This document shows, in pieces, positions 53,989 through 63,134 of a DNA stretch of 64,000 nucleotides. The stretch's first letter is position 1. Each line of letters begins with the position of its first letter. The notes beneath the pieces are model-generated. The model did not search any database, was not told the origin of the DNA, and worked only from the letters and a program-made list of their open reading frames with translations. Source of the DNA: Bacteroidota bacterium (GTDB lineage Bacteria; Bacteroidota; Bacteroidia; Bacteroidales; Prolixibacteraceae); the NCBI GenBank assembly GCA_023251455.1, contig JAHEYT010000049.1, forward strand, positions 1 through 64,000, in the 5' to 3' direction. The position numbers and the translations under genes are program-made.

Positions 53989-54336
53989 ATGAGCGATAAG
54001 TTTGAAATGGTAAGATGTCAGCGTGAGGGAAGAGATTGCCAGGAGCACCGCTTGGTAATTAACAGAGGGTTCAATGAATCTGATATTTTTCTAATAAACA
54101 AAGAATATTCGATGTCAATTTTAACCTTAAAAGAAGCCTATTATAAAACCACTGAATTGCAAGAAACCTCATGCGCTCAATGTGCTGAGCTGTTTAGGTG
54201 TACGATAAGGAAATCGTTAGAATCTATCTATGATGAATTACACCGAATGACGAAAGGTTTTTTTGGAACCAAACGCTACCAATCGAGTTACGAACTGGTT
54301 TGTACTGTTTTAGAAGAAATAAAAAAAGGAAATTAG
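53989..54336 (+). CDS. Small cysteine-containing protein of unknown function
   Basis: A 115-residue soluble protein with C10, C17 and a CAQCAELFRC cluster (about residues 64-73) that could bind zinc or Fe-S. No known domain was recognised. It stands alone between dnaE and the malic enzyme, on the opposite strand from both, in an AT-rich stretch. It ends in TAG. Confidence 0.6.
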   Translation: MSDKFEMVRCQREGRDCQEHRLVINRGFNESDIFLINKEYSMSILTLKEAYYKTTELQETSCAQCAELFRCTIRKSLESIYDELHRMTKGFFGTKRYQSSYELVCTVLEEIKKGN

Positions 54337-54476
54337 AAGAACTCCTTCAAATAGTCGTATCAATTCTGACTACAAATTTGCTTTTCCCCTCGAGATGATT
54401 TGACTGACTTTTAATAATAAATAATGCCACATCGGGGCCTTTTATCTCAATTTAAATTGCCTTATATGTTATTCCA

Positions 54477-56747
54477 TCATTGAGCATCCACCACTGCAAT
54501 GGTTATCATGTTTACAATTTCGCGCACCGAACATTCGGTAGGCACAACATGTATCGGTTTTTTCATGCCCATCAAAATTGGACCTATGACTTCTGCTCCA
54601 CCAATCTCCTGTATCAGTTTGTAAGCGATATTGCCTGAAGTCAGATTTGGGAAAATGATGGTATTTACATCCCGGTTTTCCAGAAGTGTAAATGGAAATT
54701 TCTGGCTTCGCAGCTCCTTATTGAGTGCAAAATTCATCTGAATTTCGCCGTCTACAACTACCTCCGGATGATTTTTATGCAGATAATCAACTGTTTGCCT
54801 CACTCTATCAAGGGTTCTGGTATGTTCCGACGATTTAACCGAACCAAAGTTTGAGTAGGAAACCATTGCAATTACAGGTTCAATATTGAATTTTCGGACT
54901 TCGTCAGCAGTCAATAACGTTGTTTCGATGAGCGTTTGGACATCCGGATCAAGGTTAACAGTAGTATCGGCAAAGAAAAGAGGCCCTCTCTTGGTCATGA
55001 CGATATACATACTGGAAATATGATTTAAGTTGTGTTTTGGCCCAATTAATCTCAAAGCGGGGCTCATGACATCACCATAATGGCTTGTAACACCCGAAAT
55101 CATTGCATCGGCCATTCCCAAATCAACCATCATAATTCCAAAATAGTTGCGATTGAAAGTCAATTCATAAGCCTCCTCCAATGTAACGCCTTTACGCCTT
55201 CTTTTTTCCCAGATTAAACTGGCAAACGAATTCCGGATATCATTATTTTCTTTTGAATATGGATCGATAATTGGAACATCTTTTAAATCGAAATGATTCT
55301 CTGCTATTAGATTCTTTATTTCATCCACATTTCCCAATAAAACGGGATGTGCAATGCCTTCATGCAATACTTCGTTTGCAGCTCTAAGTATTTTTGGATT
55401 ATTACCTTCAGGAAAAACTATTGTCTTTGGGTTTTCCTTTGCTTTGATGACAATGCCATGCAACAATTGGTTATCCAATCCCATTCGCTGGCTCAGTTCA
55501 AGTTTATATTGATCCCAGTCAGCTATTGGTTTGCGGGCAACTCCACTTTCCATGGCAGCTTTTGCAACTGCCGGAGCAACGGTCGAAATCAGCCTTGGAT
55601 CAAGAGGTTTCGGAATGATATAGTCTTTCCCAAAAACTAAACTCATCACATTATACGCTTTACTAACACTTTCAGGAACAGCTTCTTTGGCCAAACTGGC
55701 AAGGGCATAAACGGCAGCCAGTTTCATTTCTTCATTAATGCAGGTGGCCCTTACATCAAGCGCTCCACGGAAAATATAGGGGAATCCAAGCACATTATTT
55801 ACCTGATTCGGATAATCGGATCGTCCGGTTGCCATAATCAAATCAGTACGCACCGACATGGCTTCATCGTAAGTTATTTCAGGATCGGGATTGGCCATTG
55901 CAAATACGATTGGATTGTTCGCCATAGACCTCACCATTTCTTTTGAAACTACGTTAGCTTTCGATAAACCCATAAAAATATCAGCCCCATTCATCGCATC
56001 TTCCAAATTCCTCACTTCACGATCAGTAGCAAATTCAGCTTTATATTTATTCAGATCCGTACGATCGTTCCGAATCGCCCCTTTTGAATCGAGCATGACC
56101 ATATTTTCACGCTTTGCACCTAACGAAACAATCAATTTCGCGCAGGCAATGGCAGCAGCCCCTGCTCCATTAATCACAATTTTTGCCTCCTGAAGTTTTT
56201 TCCCGGCCAGCTCAAGTGCATTAATTATTCCTGCGGAACAGATAATAGCCGTTCCGTGCTGATCATCGTGCATCAGGGGAATCTGAACTTCGCGTTTGAG
56301 TCGTTCCTCCACTTCGAAACATTCCGGAGCCTTAATGTCTTCCAGATTAATGCCCCCAAAAGTGACAGCAATATTCTTAACAGTTTCGACCAATTCGTCA
56401 ACATTTTTTGTGTCTACTTCAATGTCGAAAACATCAATATCAGCAAATATTTTGAAAAGAAAGCCCTTGCCTTCCATGACCGGTTTGCCGGCACCGGCAC
56501 CAATATCGCCCAATCCGAGTACTGCTGTCCCATTCGAAATAACAGCTACCAGGTTTCCCTTTGAAGTGTATTTGTAGATATCTTCAAAATTCTTTTCTAT
56601 TTCCAGGCAAGGATGTGCCACTCCGGGAGAATAGGCCAGTGAAAGATCGCGTTGGGTGGTGTGTGGCTTGGTTGTTACCACTTCGAGTTTTCCGGGACGT
56701 CCTTCAGCATGATACCTTAGAGCGTCTTCTTTTGTAATTTTTGCCAT
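54477..56747 (-). CDS. maeB: NADP-dependent malic enzyme with fused phosphotransacetylase-like domain
   Basis: A 756-residue fusion. Residues 1-~420 form the malic enzyme: [12 protein letters not shown] near the N-terminus, [17 protein letters not shown] and the NAD(P) loop [15 protein letters not shown]. Residues ~430-756 form a PTA-like domain with [12 protein letters not shown] and the late [13 protein letters not shown]. It decarboxylates malate to pyruvate plus NADPH; the PTA-like part is usually regulatory (acetyl-CoA sensing) rather than catalytic. Ends in TGA. Confidence 0.95.
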   Translation of the reverse strand: MAKITKEDALRYHAEGRPGKLEVVTTKPHTTQRDLSLAYSPGVAHPCLEIEKNFEDIYKYTSKGNLVAVISNGTAVLGLGDIGAGAGKPVMEGKGFLFKIFADIDVFDIEVDTKNVDELVETVKNIAVTFGGINLEDIKAPECFEVEERLKREVQIPLMHDDQHGTAIICSAGIINALELAGKKLQEAKIVINGAGAAAIACAKLIVSLGAKRENMVMLDSKGAIRNDRTDLNKYKAEFATDREVRNLEDAMNGADIFMGLSKANVVSKEMVRSMANNPIVFAMANPDPEITYDEAMSVRTDLIMATGRSDYPNQVNNVLGFPYIFRGALDVRATCINEEMKLAAVYALASLAKEAVPESVSKAYNVMSLVFGKDYIIPKPLDPRLISTVAPAVAKAAMESGVARKPIADWDQYKLELSQRMGLDNQLLHGIVIKAKENPKTIVFPEGNNPKILRAANEVLHEGIAHPVLLGNVDEIKNLIAENHFDLKDVPIIDPYSKENNDIRNSFASLIWEKRRRKGVTLEEAYELTFNRNYFGIMMVDLGMADAMISGVTSHYGDVMSPALRLIGPKHNLNHISSMYIVMTKRGPLFFADTTVNLDPDVQTLIETTLLTADEVRKFNIEPVIAMVSYSNFGSVKSSEHTRTLDRVRQTVDYLHKNHPEVVVDGEIQMNFALNKELRSQKFPFTLLENRDVNTIIFPNLTSGNIAYKLIQEIGGAEVIGPILMGMKKPIHVVPTECSVREIVNMITIAVVDAQ

Positions 56748-57152
56748 GATACTAAATTTTTGAGGTGATGTTCAACATTTAGGTTTGACAGTGAAAAGCC
56801 TATTAAAGTTAATGATAAAATTTGTGATTATAATGTAAATTAGGAGATGAATATGAGCAAAATACATTTGTTTTCAGGCAATTAATTAAAATCAGGTAGC
56901 AGTAGTGAATATTGAGATGTTTAGAGCAGAGACATACTCAAAGAGTAGGCAATTATGAAATATTTGGGGCGACTTTGCCTTCGGTAAAAAGGGGAAACAT
57001 GTTTCTGCCAATAGATGCAAATCGAATAAAAGCTAATTGGACTTTGTTCTATTGGAAGATAAAAATGCTTTTGAAATGAACAGGCAACTCTTTGTTTATG
57101 AGTGGATTTTGATGTATATTTATATAGGAAACGTCATTCTGATCGATTTACT
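56748..57152. other. Divergent intergenic region between malic enzyme and AraC-TPR regulator
   Basis: About 400 AT-rich bases with no recognised gene, RNA or clear TAnnTTTG box for either side. Confidence 0.45.
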
Positions 57153-59273
57153 ATGAACAAGGAGTTCATACAACGGCTTACAGATCTTGTAGAAGCAAAT
57201 TTGTCAAACGAAAAATTTGGAGTCGAAGATCTTATCAGGGAAATGGGTTTGAGCCATTCAAACCTGCACCGGAAACTCAAAAGCATTTCAAATCAAACAA
57301 TCAGTCAGTTCATTCGGGAAATCAGGCTAAAAAAAGCAAAAGAATTGCTACTGAATGAAGATTTGACTGTTTCAGAAATTTCTTACCGTGTTGGTTTTGG
57401 CAGCCCAACCTATTTCAATAAATGTTTCCACGAATATTTTGGGTATGCGCCCGGCGAACTCAAAAACCGTGAGTTGAACCATGACGCAGAAGAACAACCA
57501 GCTAATACCCTTCCTATAAAAGGCAAACGCCGGAAAATCCTGTTGGCGCTGATTGTTAGCCTTATCGTTCTAGTTCCATCAACTATTTTCCTGATTGATA
57601 AAGCAATAAGTACAAAGGCCACAAATGCTAAAGAAAAATCAATTGCATTACTTCCTTTTAAATCTCTGAGTAGTGACCCCGAAAAACAATATTTGGTTGA
57701 TGGTGTGATGGATGCCATTCTGCTCCATTTATCAAAAATTAAAGATTTGCGGGTCATTGGACGTACATCGGTTGAGCAGTACAGAAAAACCGACAAAACT
57801 GCAAAAGTGATCGGCAAAGAACTCGATGTGGCATATCTGTTGGAAGGCAGCTTTCTACGAGATGGAGACAACGCAAGGTTGATACTACAGTTGATTAATA
57901 CCAGCGATGAAGATCATGCCTGGTCGAATGAATACGACCGGGATTGGAAAGACATTTTATCGGTTCAAAGTGAAATTGCAGAGACTATTGCCAGCGAATT
58001 AAAGGCGGTTATTACTCCTGATGAAAAACAACTTATCCGAAAAGTGCCCACAACAAACCTTTTGGCCTATGATTTTTACCAACGTGGACGAAATGAATAT
58101 ATGAAGTATGAGAATGACAACTGCAACGAAACAGCACTTGTAAATGCCCGGAGTCTTTATCAAAAAGCAATAGAGCAAGATTCAACATTTGCAAAGGCAT
58201 ACGTTGGGTTGGGCATGATAATTAGGGAAAGAAATGTTCAAATATACAGGTATAAAAATCAATACTTAGAAAATTTTACCGATTCTATATTAATACTTGC
58301 CAATCGAGCGATTGACTATGACAGTCAGTTGGCTGAGGCATATCGTCTGAGGGGAACTTGTTACCTGGAAACAGGCAAAATAGAACAAGCCGAAGAAGAA
58401 TTTGACAAAGCCATAGAATTAGATCCCAATGACTGGGAGTCGTATCTTCATAAAGGAAGAATTTCACACTATCAACTAGAGAATTTCGCAGAAGGCATCG
58501 CCAATTATCTCGAAGGAATGAAACGCACCAGGGGGAAGGAGTATCCTTATTTTTTGATGTCTATTGGGCATGCCTATCAATGGGCCGGATTTTTTGATCT
58601 AACAAAAAAGTACTATACCGATGTATTATCTATACTTGGAGATTCAGTATGGTATTTTGCTAACTTAAGTTCTATAGAATTTAGTAAGGGAAATCTGGAA
58701 AATGCGTTAAACTACACAAAGAAAGCTAAGGCAATTGACACAACCTATTATACCGACTTAGGATTAACCTGCTCTACGTTAAGCAATAACAAAGAATTAT
58801 ATCCTTACTACAAAAAATTTATAGAAGCCACGACCAAATCTGAATATATTCCAACGGCTGGGGCACATCGTATTGGATTATGCTATTGGAAACTTGGCAA
58901 TTTTAAAGATGCCAATTACTATTTTAATCAGCAAATCAAATATTCTCAGGAATTGATAAAACTTCAAAGACTTTTCTCCGACTCACAACCATATTATGAT
59001 CTGGCTGCCACTTATGCGTTTTTAGGTAATAAGGACGAGGCTTACAAAAATCTGGACATATTAAATAAAAGAAAATCATTTGCACATTGGTGGGTTGTTT
59101 TCCTGAAAAACGATCCGCTTTTTGACAATATTCGCAAAGAATCCAGATTTCAGAAAATTGTCAGTGAGATCGAATCAAAATACCTTGCAGAACACGAGCG
59201 GACCAGAAAACGGCTGCTAGAATTAGGGATACCAGTAGAGTCAAAAGAGCTGGGTATGCAATTAACCCCGTAA
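57153..59273 (+). CDS. Membrane-anchored AraC-type regulator with FlgO-like and TPR domains
   Basis: About 706 residues from ATG 57153. Residues 1-105 are an AraC helix-turn-helix pair (EDLIREMGLSHSNLHRKLK, then ISYRVGFGSPTYFNKCFHEY). One membrane segment follows at about 129-148. The rest lies across the membrane: a FlgO/adenylate-cyclase-associated domain (SIALLPFKSLSSDPEKQYL) and a series of TPR repeats (about 290-650). Cytosolic DNA-binding joined to an outside TPR sensor suggests a one-component signal transducer, much like CadC in design but with AraC DNA binding. The ligand is unknown. Confidence 0.85.
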   Translation: MNKEFIQRLTDLVEANLSNEKFGVEDLIREMGLSHSNLHRKLKSISNQTISQFIREIRLKKAKELLLNEDLTVSEISYRVGFGSPTYFNKCFHEYFGYAPGELKNRELNHDAEEQPANTLPIKGKRRKILLALIVSLIVLVPSTIFLIDKAISTKATNAKEKSIALLPFKSLSSDPEKQYLVDGVMDAILLHLSKIKDLRVIGRTSVEQYRKTDKTAKVIGKELDVAYLLEGSFLRDGDNARLILQLINTSDEDHAWSNEYDRDWKDILSVQSEIAETIASELKAVITPDEKQLIRKVPTTNLLAYDFYQRGRNEYMKYENDNCNETALVNARSLYQKAIEQDSTFAKAYVGLGMIIRERNVQIYRYKNQYLENFTDSILILANRAIDYDSQLAEAYRLRGTCYLETGKIEQAEEEFDKAIELDPNDWESYLHKGRISHYQLENFAEGIANYLEGMKRTRGKEYPYFLMSIGHAYQWAGFFDLTKKYYTDVLSILGDSVWYFANLSSIEFSKGNLENALNYTKKAKAIDTTYYTDLGLTCSTLSNNKELYPYYKKFIEATTKSEYIPTAGAHRIGLCYWKLGNFKDANYYFNQQIKYSQELIKLQRLFSDSQPYYDLAATYAFLGNKDEAYKNLDILNKRKSFAHWWVVFLKNDPLFDNIRKESRFQKIVSEIESKYLAEHERTRKRLLELGIPVESKELGMQLTP

Positions 59274-59484
59274 ATTACATCGTTCTTCAATTGCATCATT
59301 CTTTTAAAATCTGCGCATTGGTTATAAAAACTTCCGTTTTGAAAAATAAGTTCAACGATTGAATTTATTTCTTCAACGATTTGCAAAATTTCATCACCAT
59401 CTGAAAAATAGCTTCTAAGTCTTGCCTTGCATTTCTTCCGAAATTTGAGTTGATAATTTCAGTGAATAATTAAAAACTCAAGCC

Positions 59485-59535
59485 ATGAAAACATTTTTAA
59501 AAACCTTTGTTGTCTCTGGTTCTCTGCCCCATTAA
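59485..59535 (+). CDS. 16-residue leader-like peptide
   Basis: Reads MKTFLKTFVVSGSLPH then TAA. The RBS-proximal context (CAAGCCATGAAAA) resembles that of the downstream gene (ACGCCATGAAAA). Its 3' half lies in the left arm of a hairpin. It may be a remnant of a degraded secreted protein or a leader peptide; expression is unproven. Confidence 0.25.
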   Translation: MKTFLKTFVVSGSLPH

Positions 59536-59551
59536 ATCGACAGAGAACCAG
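59516..59551 (+). terminator. Perfect 11-bp hairpin upstream of the TonB-domain gene
   Basis: CTGGTTCTCTG (59516-59526) and CAGAGAACCAG (59541-59551) pair perfectly, followed by TGTTTACCCTTTT. It is either a terminator of the regulator transcript or an attenuator. Confidence 0.5.
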
Positions 59552-59643
59552 TGTTTACCCTTTTGATATTCAAAGGATGTTATTTGTAATGTATTTCTGA
59601 AGTGTTAAAGCAAAAAGAATTTAAACTCTTAAAATTAAACGCC

Positions 59644-60402
59644 ATGAAAAGAATAGTTATTTTCCTTCTGTGTTTGGCTACATCGGTCATCACATTCGGA
59701 CAAGAAAAGAAAGATTATCTCAATGAATTACGAGAGGTAAAAGTTACCGCACCAATATTTACAGCCGAAAAAGTGGTGCCGAAAATAACAACAACAACTG
59801 AGAATGAGCTAAGCCCCTTAAAAGATTATTTGCTAAAAAATATCCAATATCCTGAACAATCTAAAAAATGGGGTAAAGAAGGAACTGAAGTTGTGCAGTT
59901 TATTGTCACACCTGAAGGAGAAGTTACTGATTTCAAAATTATTAATAGTGTATCGAAAGAAATTGACGAAGAAGTTGTCCGGGTTTTGAAAACAACAAAC
60001 CAAATGTGGAAACCTGGCATGAATAACGAAACTCCGGTTGCCATGGAAAAAGAAGTTTCTATCGCTTTTAACATCAGCCTGGATGATAACCCAGTTAATA
60101 CTTCAAATTTTGTCATACAGGCAAAAAAGAACTTTGATATTGGGAACAAAAAATTTTTCGTAAAGGAAAGCACTAAAAACGCATTGAAATATTACGACAA
60201 AGCCATGCAGTACTTACCAAACGATAAAGCCCTGCTAGTAACAAGAGGAATGTGCCGGTACGAACTTGGTGATAAAAACGGGGCATGTCAGGACTGGAAC
60301 AGGATTAAAACTTTGGGTGGCGTTGAGGGGAATGCCTATCTGGATAATTTTTGTGAATTTAAGGGTTATAATGATATGATTAGCACATTACAGGTAAAGT
60401 GA
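59644..60402 (+). CDS. Secreted TonB C-terminal-domain protein with TPR-like tail
   Basis: About 252 residues from ATG 59644. Signal peptide to about residue 19 (cleavage after TFG). A TonB C-terminal-like domain (about 45-135) has NIQYPEQSKKWGKEGTEVVQFIVTPEGEV in pieces and WKPGMNNETPVAMEKEVSI. The C-terminal segment is TPR-like, ending GACQDWNRIKTLGG. Without an N-terminal membrane anchor it is not a usual energy transducer; in Bacteroidota such domains also act as envelope binding modules. It follows the AraC-TPR regulator and may be its target. Confidence 0.75.
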   Translation: MKRIVIFLLCLATSVITFGQEKKDYLNELREVKVTAPIFTAEKVVPKITTTTENELSPLKDYLLKNIQYPEQSKKWGKEGTEVVQFIVTPEGEVTDFKIINSVSKEIDEEVVRVLKTTNQMWKPGMNNETPVAMEKEVSIAFNISLDDNPVNTSNFVIQAKKNFDIGNKKFFVKESTKNALKYYDKAMQYLPNDKALLVTRGMCRYELGDKNGACQDWNRIKTLGGVEGNAYLDNFCEFKGYNDMISTLQVK

Positions 60403-60520
60403 TTGCAAGTTCATAGGTGGCATCAAAGCATGCCTACTCCATTAATTTTTAACTGTCTAAAATGGTTAAGTACATTTTAACCGATGATTCTTAGCCACAA
60501 GTTTCGATGGTTTGGGAGTT

Positions 60521-60548
60521 AAGAGGTCAGATTTTCATCTGACCTCTT
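60521..60548. terminator. Bidirectional terminator after the TonB-domain gene
   Basis: Perfect 12-bp stem AAGAGGTCAGAT/ATCTGACCTCTT with TTTC loop between convergent genes. Confidence 0.85.
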
Positions 60549-60630
60549 TGGTTTTTGGTCTCTGATAAACCTTAATTTAGTCAACAGATAATATTTCCCG
60601 TTAAAGTCTGGGTACAACTATTTCCTGGAA

Positions 60631-61698
60631 TTACAATTTAGCCCGTTGATATTGTAAAGGCCAGACAATGTCATCTTCTAAAACCTTTGCAGCATGCAGT
60701 GCAAAATACGGATCGCGAAGAGATGCCCTTGCTATAATGATAAGGTCTGCCATTCCATTGGACAAAATATCTTCGGCCTGTTGAACTTCAGTTATTAATC
60801 CTACTGCTCCGGTTAAGATGCCTGTTTCCTTTTTTATCCGTTCAGCAAAAGCCACCTGATAACCCGGACCAACTGGAATTTTTGCATAAGGCACCAATCC
60901 GCCCGACGAACAGTCAATCAGATCAACTCCTTGTTCCTTTAAAATTTTTGAAAGTTTTACAGCCTCATCGATATTCCAACCTCCAACGGCCCAATCGGTA
61001 GCCGATATTCGCACAAACAACGGAAAGCTTTGAGGCCATACGGCTTGTACTTCATTAACAATTTCAAGCAAAAGCCGTACCCTGTTTTCGAAACTGCCGC
61101 CATAATTATCTGTCCGCTGGTTGCTTAATGGCGAAAGGAACTGATGTATCAAATACCCATGTGCAGCATGTATTTCAATCAGCTGATAACCCGACTGAAA
61201 AGCCCTTTGTGCAGCAGTTTTAAAATCTGCAATTACCTTCCGGATTCCATCTGCATCCAATGCTTGTGGAGTATTTTCTTCCGGATTAAAAGCAATTGCA
61301 GATGACGAAACCGTAATCCAGCCGCCGTCATCTTCTTTAAGCTGCTTACTTCCTTCCGAAGGCGTGGCACAACTTGCTTTGCGACCGGCATGAGCCAGTT
61401 GAATACCAGCCACAGCCCCTTGCTTGTGAATAAATGAGGTAATGCTTTGCAATTTTTCAATGTGCTCCTCTTTATATAAACCCAGATCGGCAGGCGTAAT
61501 TCGGCCTTCAGGTGAAACTGCTGTGGCCTCCTGAATAATTAACGCAGCGCCACCAACTGCCCTGCTGCCATAATGTACCAAATGCCAATCATTGGCAAAT
61601 CCATCGATAGCAGAATACTGGCACATGGGCGAAATAGTAATTCGATTTTTAAGCGTGATTTCCTTTATTGTAAGAGGAGATAATAGTTTTGACTTCAT
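60631..61698 (-). CDS. Old-yellow-enzyme family NADH:flavin oxidoreductase (YqjM/NamA type)
   Basis: A 355-residue OYE-family reductase of the YqjM class: NRITISPMCQYSA with the characteristic Cys in PMC, HYGSRAVGGAALIIQEATAV, IQLAHAGRKA, EIHAAHGYLIHQFLSP (His pair binding substrate) and IARASLRDPYF. It binds FMN and reduces activated double bonds with NADPH. It follows a LacI regulator on the same strand, so the regulator may control it. The native substrate is unknown. Confidence 0.9.
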   Translation of the reverse strand: MKSKLLSPLTIKEITLKNRITISPMCQYSAIDGFANDWHLVHYGSRAVGGAALIIQEATAVSPEGRITPADLGLYKEEHIEKLQSITSFIHKQGAVAGIQLAHAGRKASCATPSEGSKQLKEDDGGWITVSSSAIAFNPEENTPQALDADGIRKVIADFKTAAQRAFQSGYQLIEIHAAHGYLIHQFLSPLSNQRTDNYGGSFENRVRLLLEIVNEVQAVWPQSFPLFVRISATDWAVGGWNIDEAVKLSKILKEQGVDLIDCSSGGLVPYAKIPVGPGYQVAFAERIKKETGILTGAVGLITEVQQAEDILSNGMADLIIIARASLRDPYFALHAAKVLEDDIVWPLQYQRAKL

Positions 61699-61761
61699 TG
61701 AAATTTTTGTTTAAGATGGGTACTTTTCAAGCTAAAACAACAAAACGTTCTGTCAGAAGTT

Positions 61762-62781
61762 CTATTTCACCGACGATTTCCGAATTACCAACTTTGTATT
61801 CAGGATAACCTGATCGGGTTTGGCTTCCGGATTTTCGATACAGCGAAAGAACAATCGCGCCGCTTCCTGACCTATCTCAAAAGTCGGGTGAGTAATTGAT
61901 GTTAATGCAGGATCAACTACCGTTGAATGAAATTCGTCGGTAAAACCAACCAAAGCCACATCTTCCGGAATCCGAAACCCTTGACGTTTTATTTCTTTCA
62001 TGGCTGCAAATGCCACCGTATCGTTTATTCCGAAAATGGCATCCGGGCGTTCAGGTAAATTCAACAGTTGAACTGTTGCCTTAATGGCATCTTTCGAACT
62101 CATATTGCACTTTACCAGTAATTCAGGTTGAAACTCAAGTCCGCAACTCTTTAATCCTGAAATGTATCCCTGGGTTCTTTCCTGAGAAATATTCAGGTGA
62201 TCTGGGCCGGCGATGTAGGCAACCCGGCGGAACCCGTTTTTATAAAAGTGCTTCGTTATTTTTTGTGCCGCATCCACATTATCAACTACAACAGAAGGCA
62301 CTTCATCGGCCCGGCAAACCCTGTCGAAAAACACCAATGGAATATTGTTATTGATCAGGCGGTCGAAATGGTCGTAGCTTTTTGTTTCCTGACTCAAACA
62401 AACAATCAATCCTTCAACCCGGGTTTTCATTAGGTTTTCAACGGCCTTCATTTCCTTCTGAAGGGTTTCGTTCGACGAGGCAATCAGGATGTAATAGCCT
62501 TTTTGTTCAGCAATATCTTCAATTCCGGAAATAATTGACGAATAAAAATGAGTAACCAAATCTGGAACAATAACGCCAATCATGCGGGTGGCCTGTTTAA
62601 GCAAACCCATTGCCAGTGGGTTAGGCGTATAATTCAATTCCGCGGCCAGCTTCTGTATCTTTTTAGTCATATCCGGACTAATATCCGGATGATTATTGAG
62701 CGCACGGGAAACTGTCGAAATGGAAACTCCGATTTCGCGCGCCAGATCTTTTAAAGAAACGTGACTTTTGCCTTTTTCCAT
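61762..62781 (-). CDS. LacI-family transcriptional regulator
   Basis: A 339-residue regulator. The N-terminal helix-turn-helix is VSLKDLAREIGVSISTVSRALNN, the hinge follows, and the periplasmic-binding-type sensor domain contains MIGVIVPDLVTHFYSSI, VVDNVDAAQ and a C-terminal SITHPTFEIGQEAARLF. The effector is probably a sugar. It lies upstream of the OYE gene with a 63-bp gap. Two direct copies of CACAAAGCTA sit just upstream of its start. Confidence 0.9.
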   Translation of the reverse strand: MEKGKSHVSLKDLAREIGVSISTVSRALNNHPDISPDMTKKIQKLAAELNYTPNPLAMGLLKQATRMIGVIVPDLVTHFYSSIISGIEDIAEQKGYYILIASSNETLQKEMKAVENLMKTRVEGLIVCLSQETKSYDHFDRLINNNIPLVFFDRVCRADEVPSVVVDNVDAAQKITKHFYKNGFRRVAYIAGPDHLNISQERTQGYISGLKSCGLEFQPELLVKCNMSSKDAIKATVQLLNLPERPDAIFGINDTVAFAAMKEIKRQGFRIPEDVALVGFTDEFHSTVVDPALTSITHPTFEIGQEAARLFFRCIENPEAKPDQVILNTKLVIRKSSVK

Positions 62782-63134
62782 AGTTGTTACACAAAGCTAT
62801 TTTCAAACACAAAGCTAACAGAATATTCAGGAATTTAGATATCAGTAATCCCCGCCTGACGGACGGGCAGGAGTCGCAGTCTTCAAATCAGTCCTTCAAT
62901 AAATCAGTCCATCAGTTATTGAAGAATGTTTCTCAACATATTTTTGAAGCGCAAACCTTTGCACAAACCTTTGCACCCTTTTATTGAAATTGAATAGGTT
63001 GTCAGATAGTTTTTTATACTGATATTTGCATTATCGTTTACAACATGCAAATGCCTTACTCGCTATATTACAATGATTTACTATAAACGAGTCGGCCAAA
63101 TTGAAAATTTTGTTCAACATTAAAATCATAGAAA
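62782..63134. other. Divergent intergenic region between LacI regulator and epimerase
   Basis: About 350 bases. It holds two direct repeats CACAAAGCTA (62790-62799 and 62808-62817), each giving TAGCTTTG on the minus strand, and a GC-rich REP-like stem (CCCGCCTGACGGACGGGCAGG near 62850). No gene was recognised. Confidence 0.5.
62790..62817 (-). promoter_or_regulatory. Two direct TAGCTTTG-type boxes upstream of the LacI gene
   Basis: On the minus strand TAGCTTTGTG occurs twice, 18 bp apart. One is a likely -7 promoter box; the pair may be an operator site for autoregulation. Confidence 0.4.

Larger units (their letters stand above)
59274..59643. other. Intergenic region with a leader-like ORF and hairpin
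   Basis: Contains a 16-codon ORF at 59485-59535 that overlaps a perfect 11-bp hairpin (59516-59551). Otherwise nothing was recognised. Confidence 0.5.
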
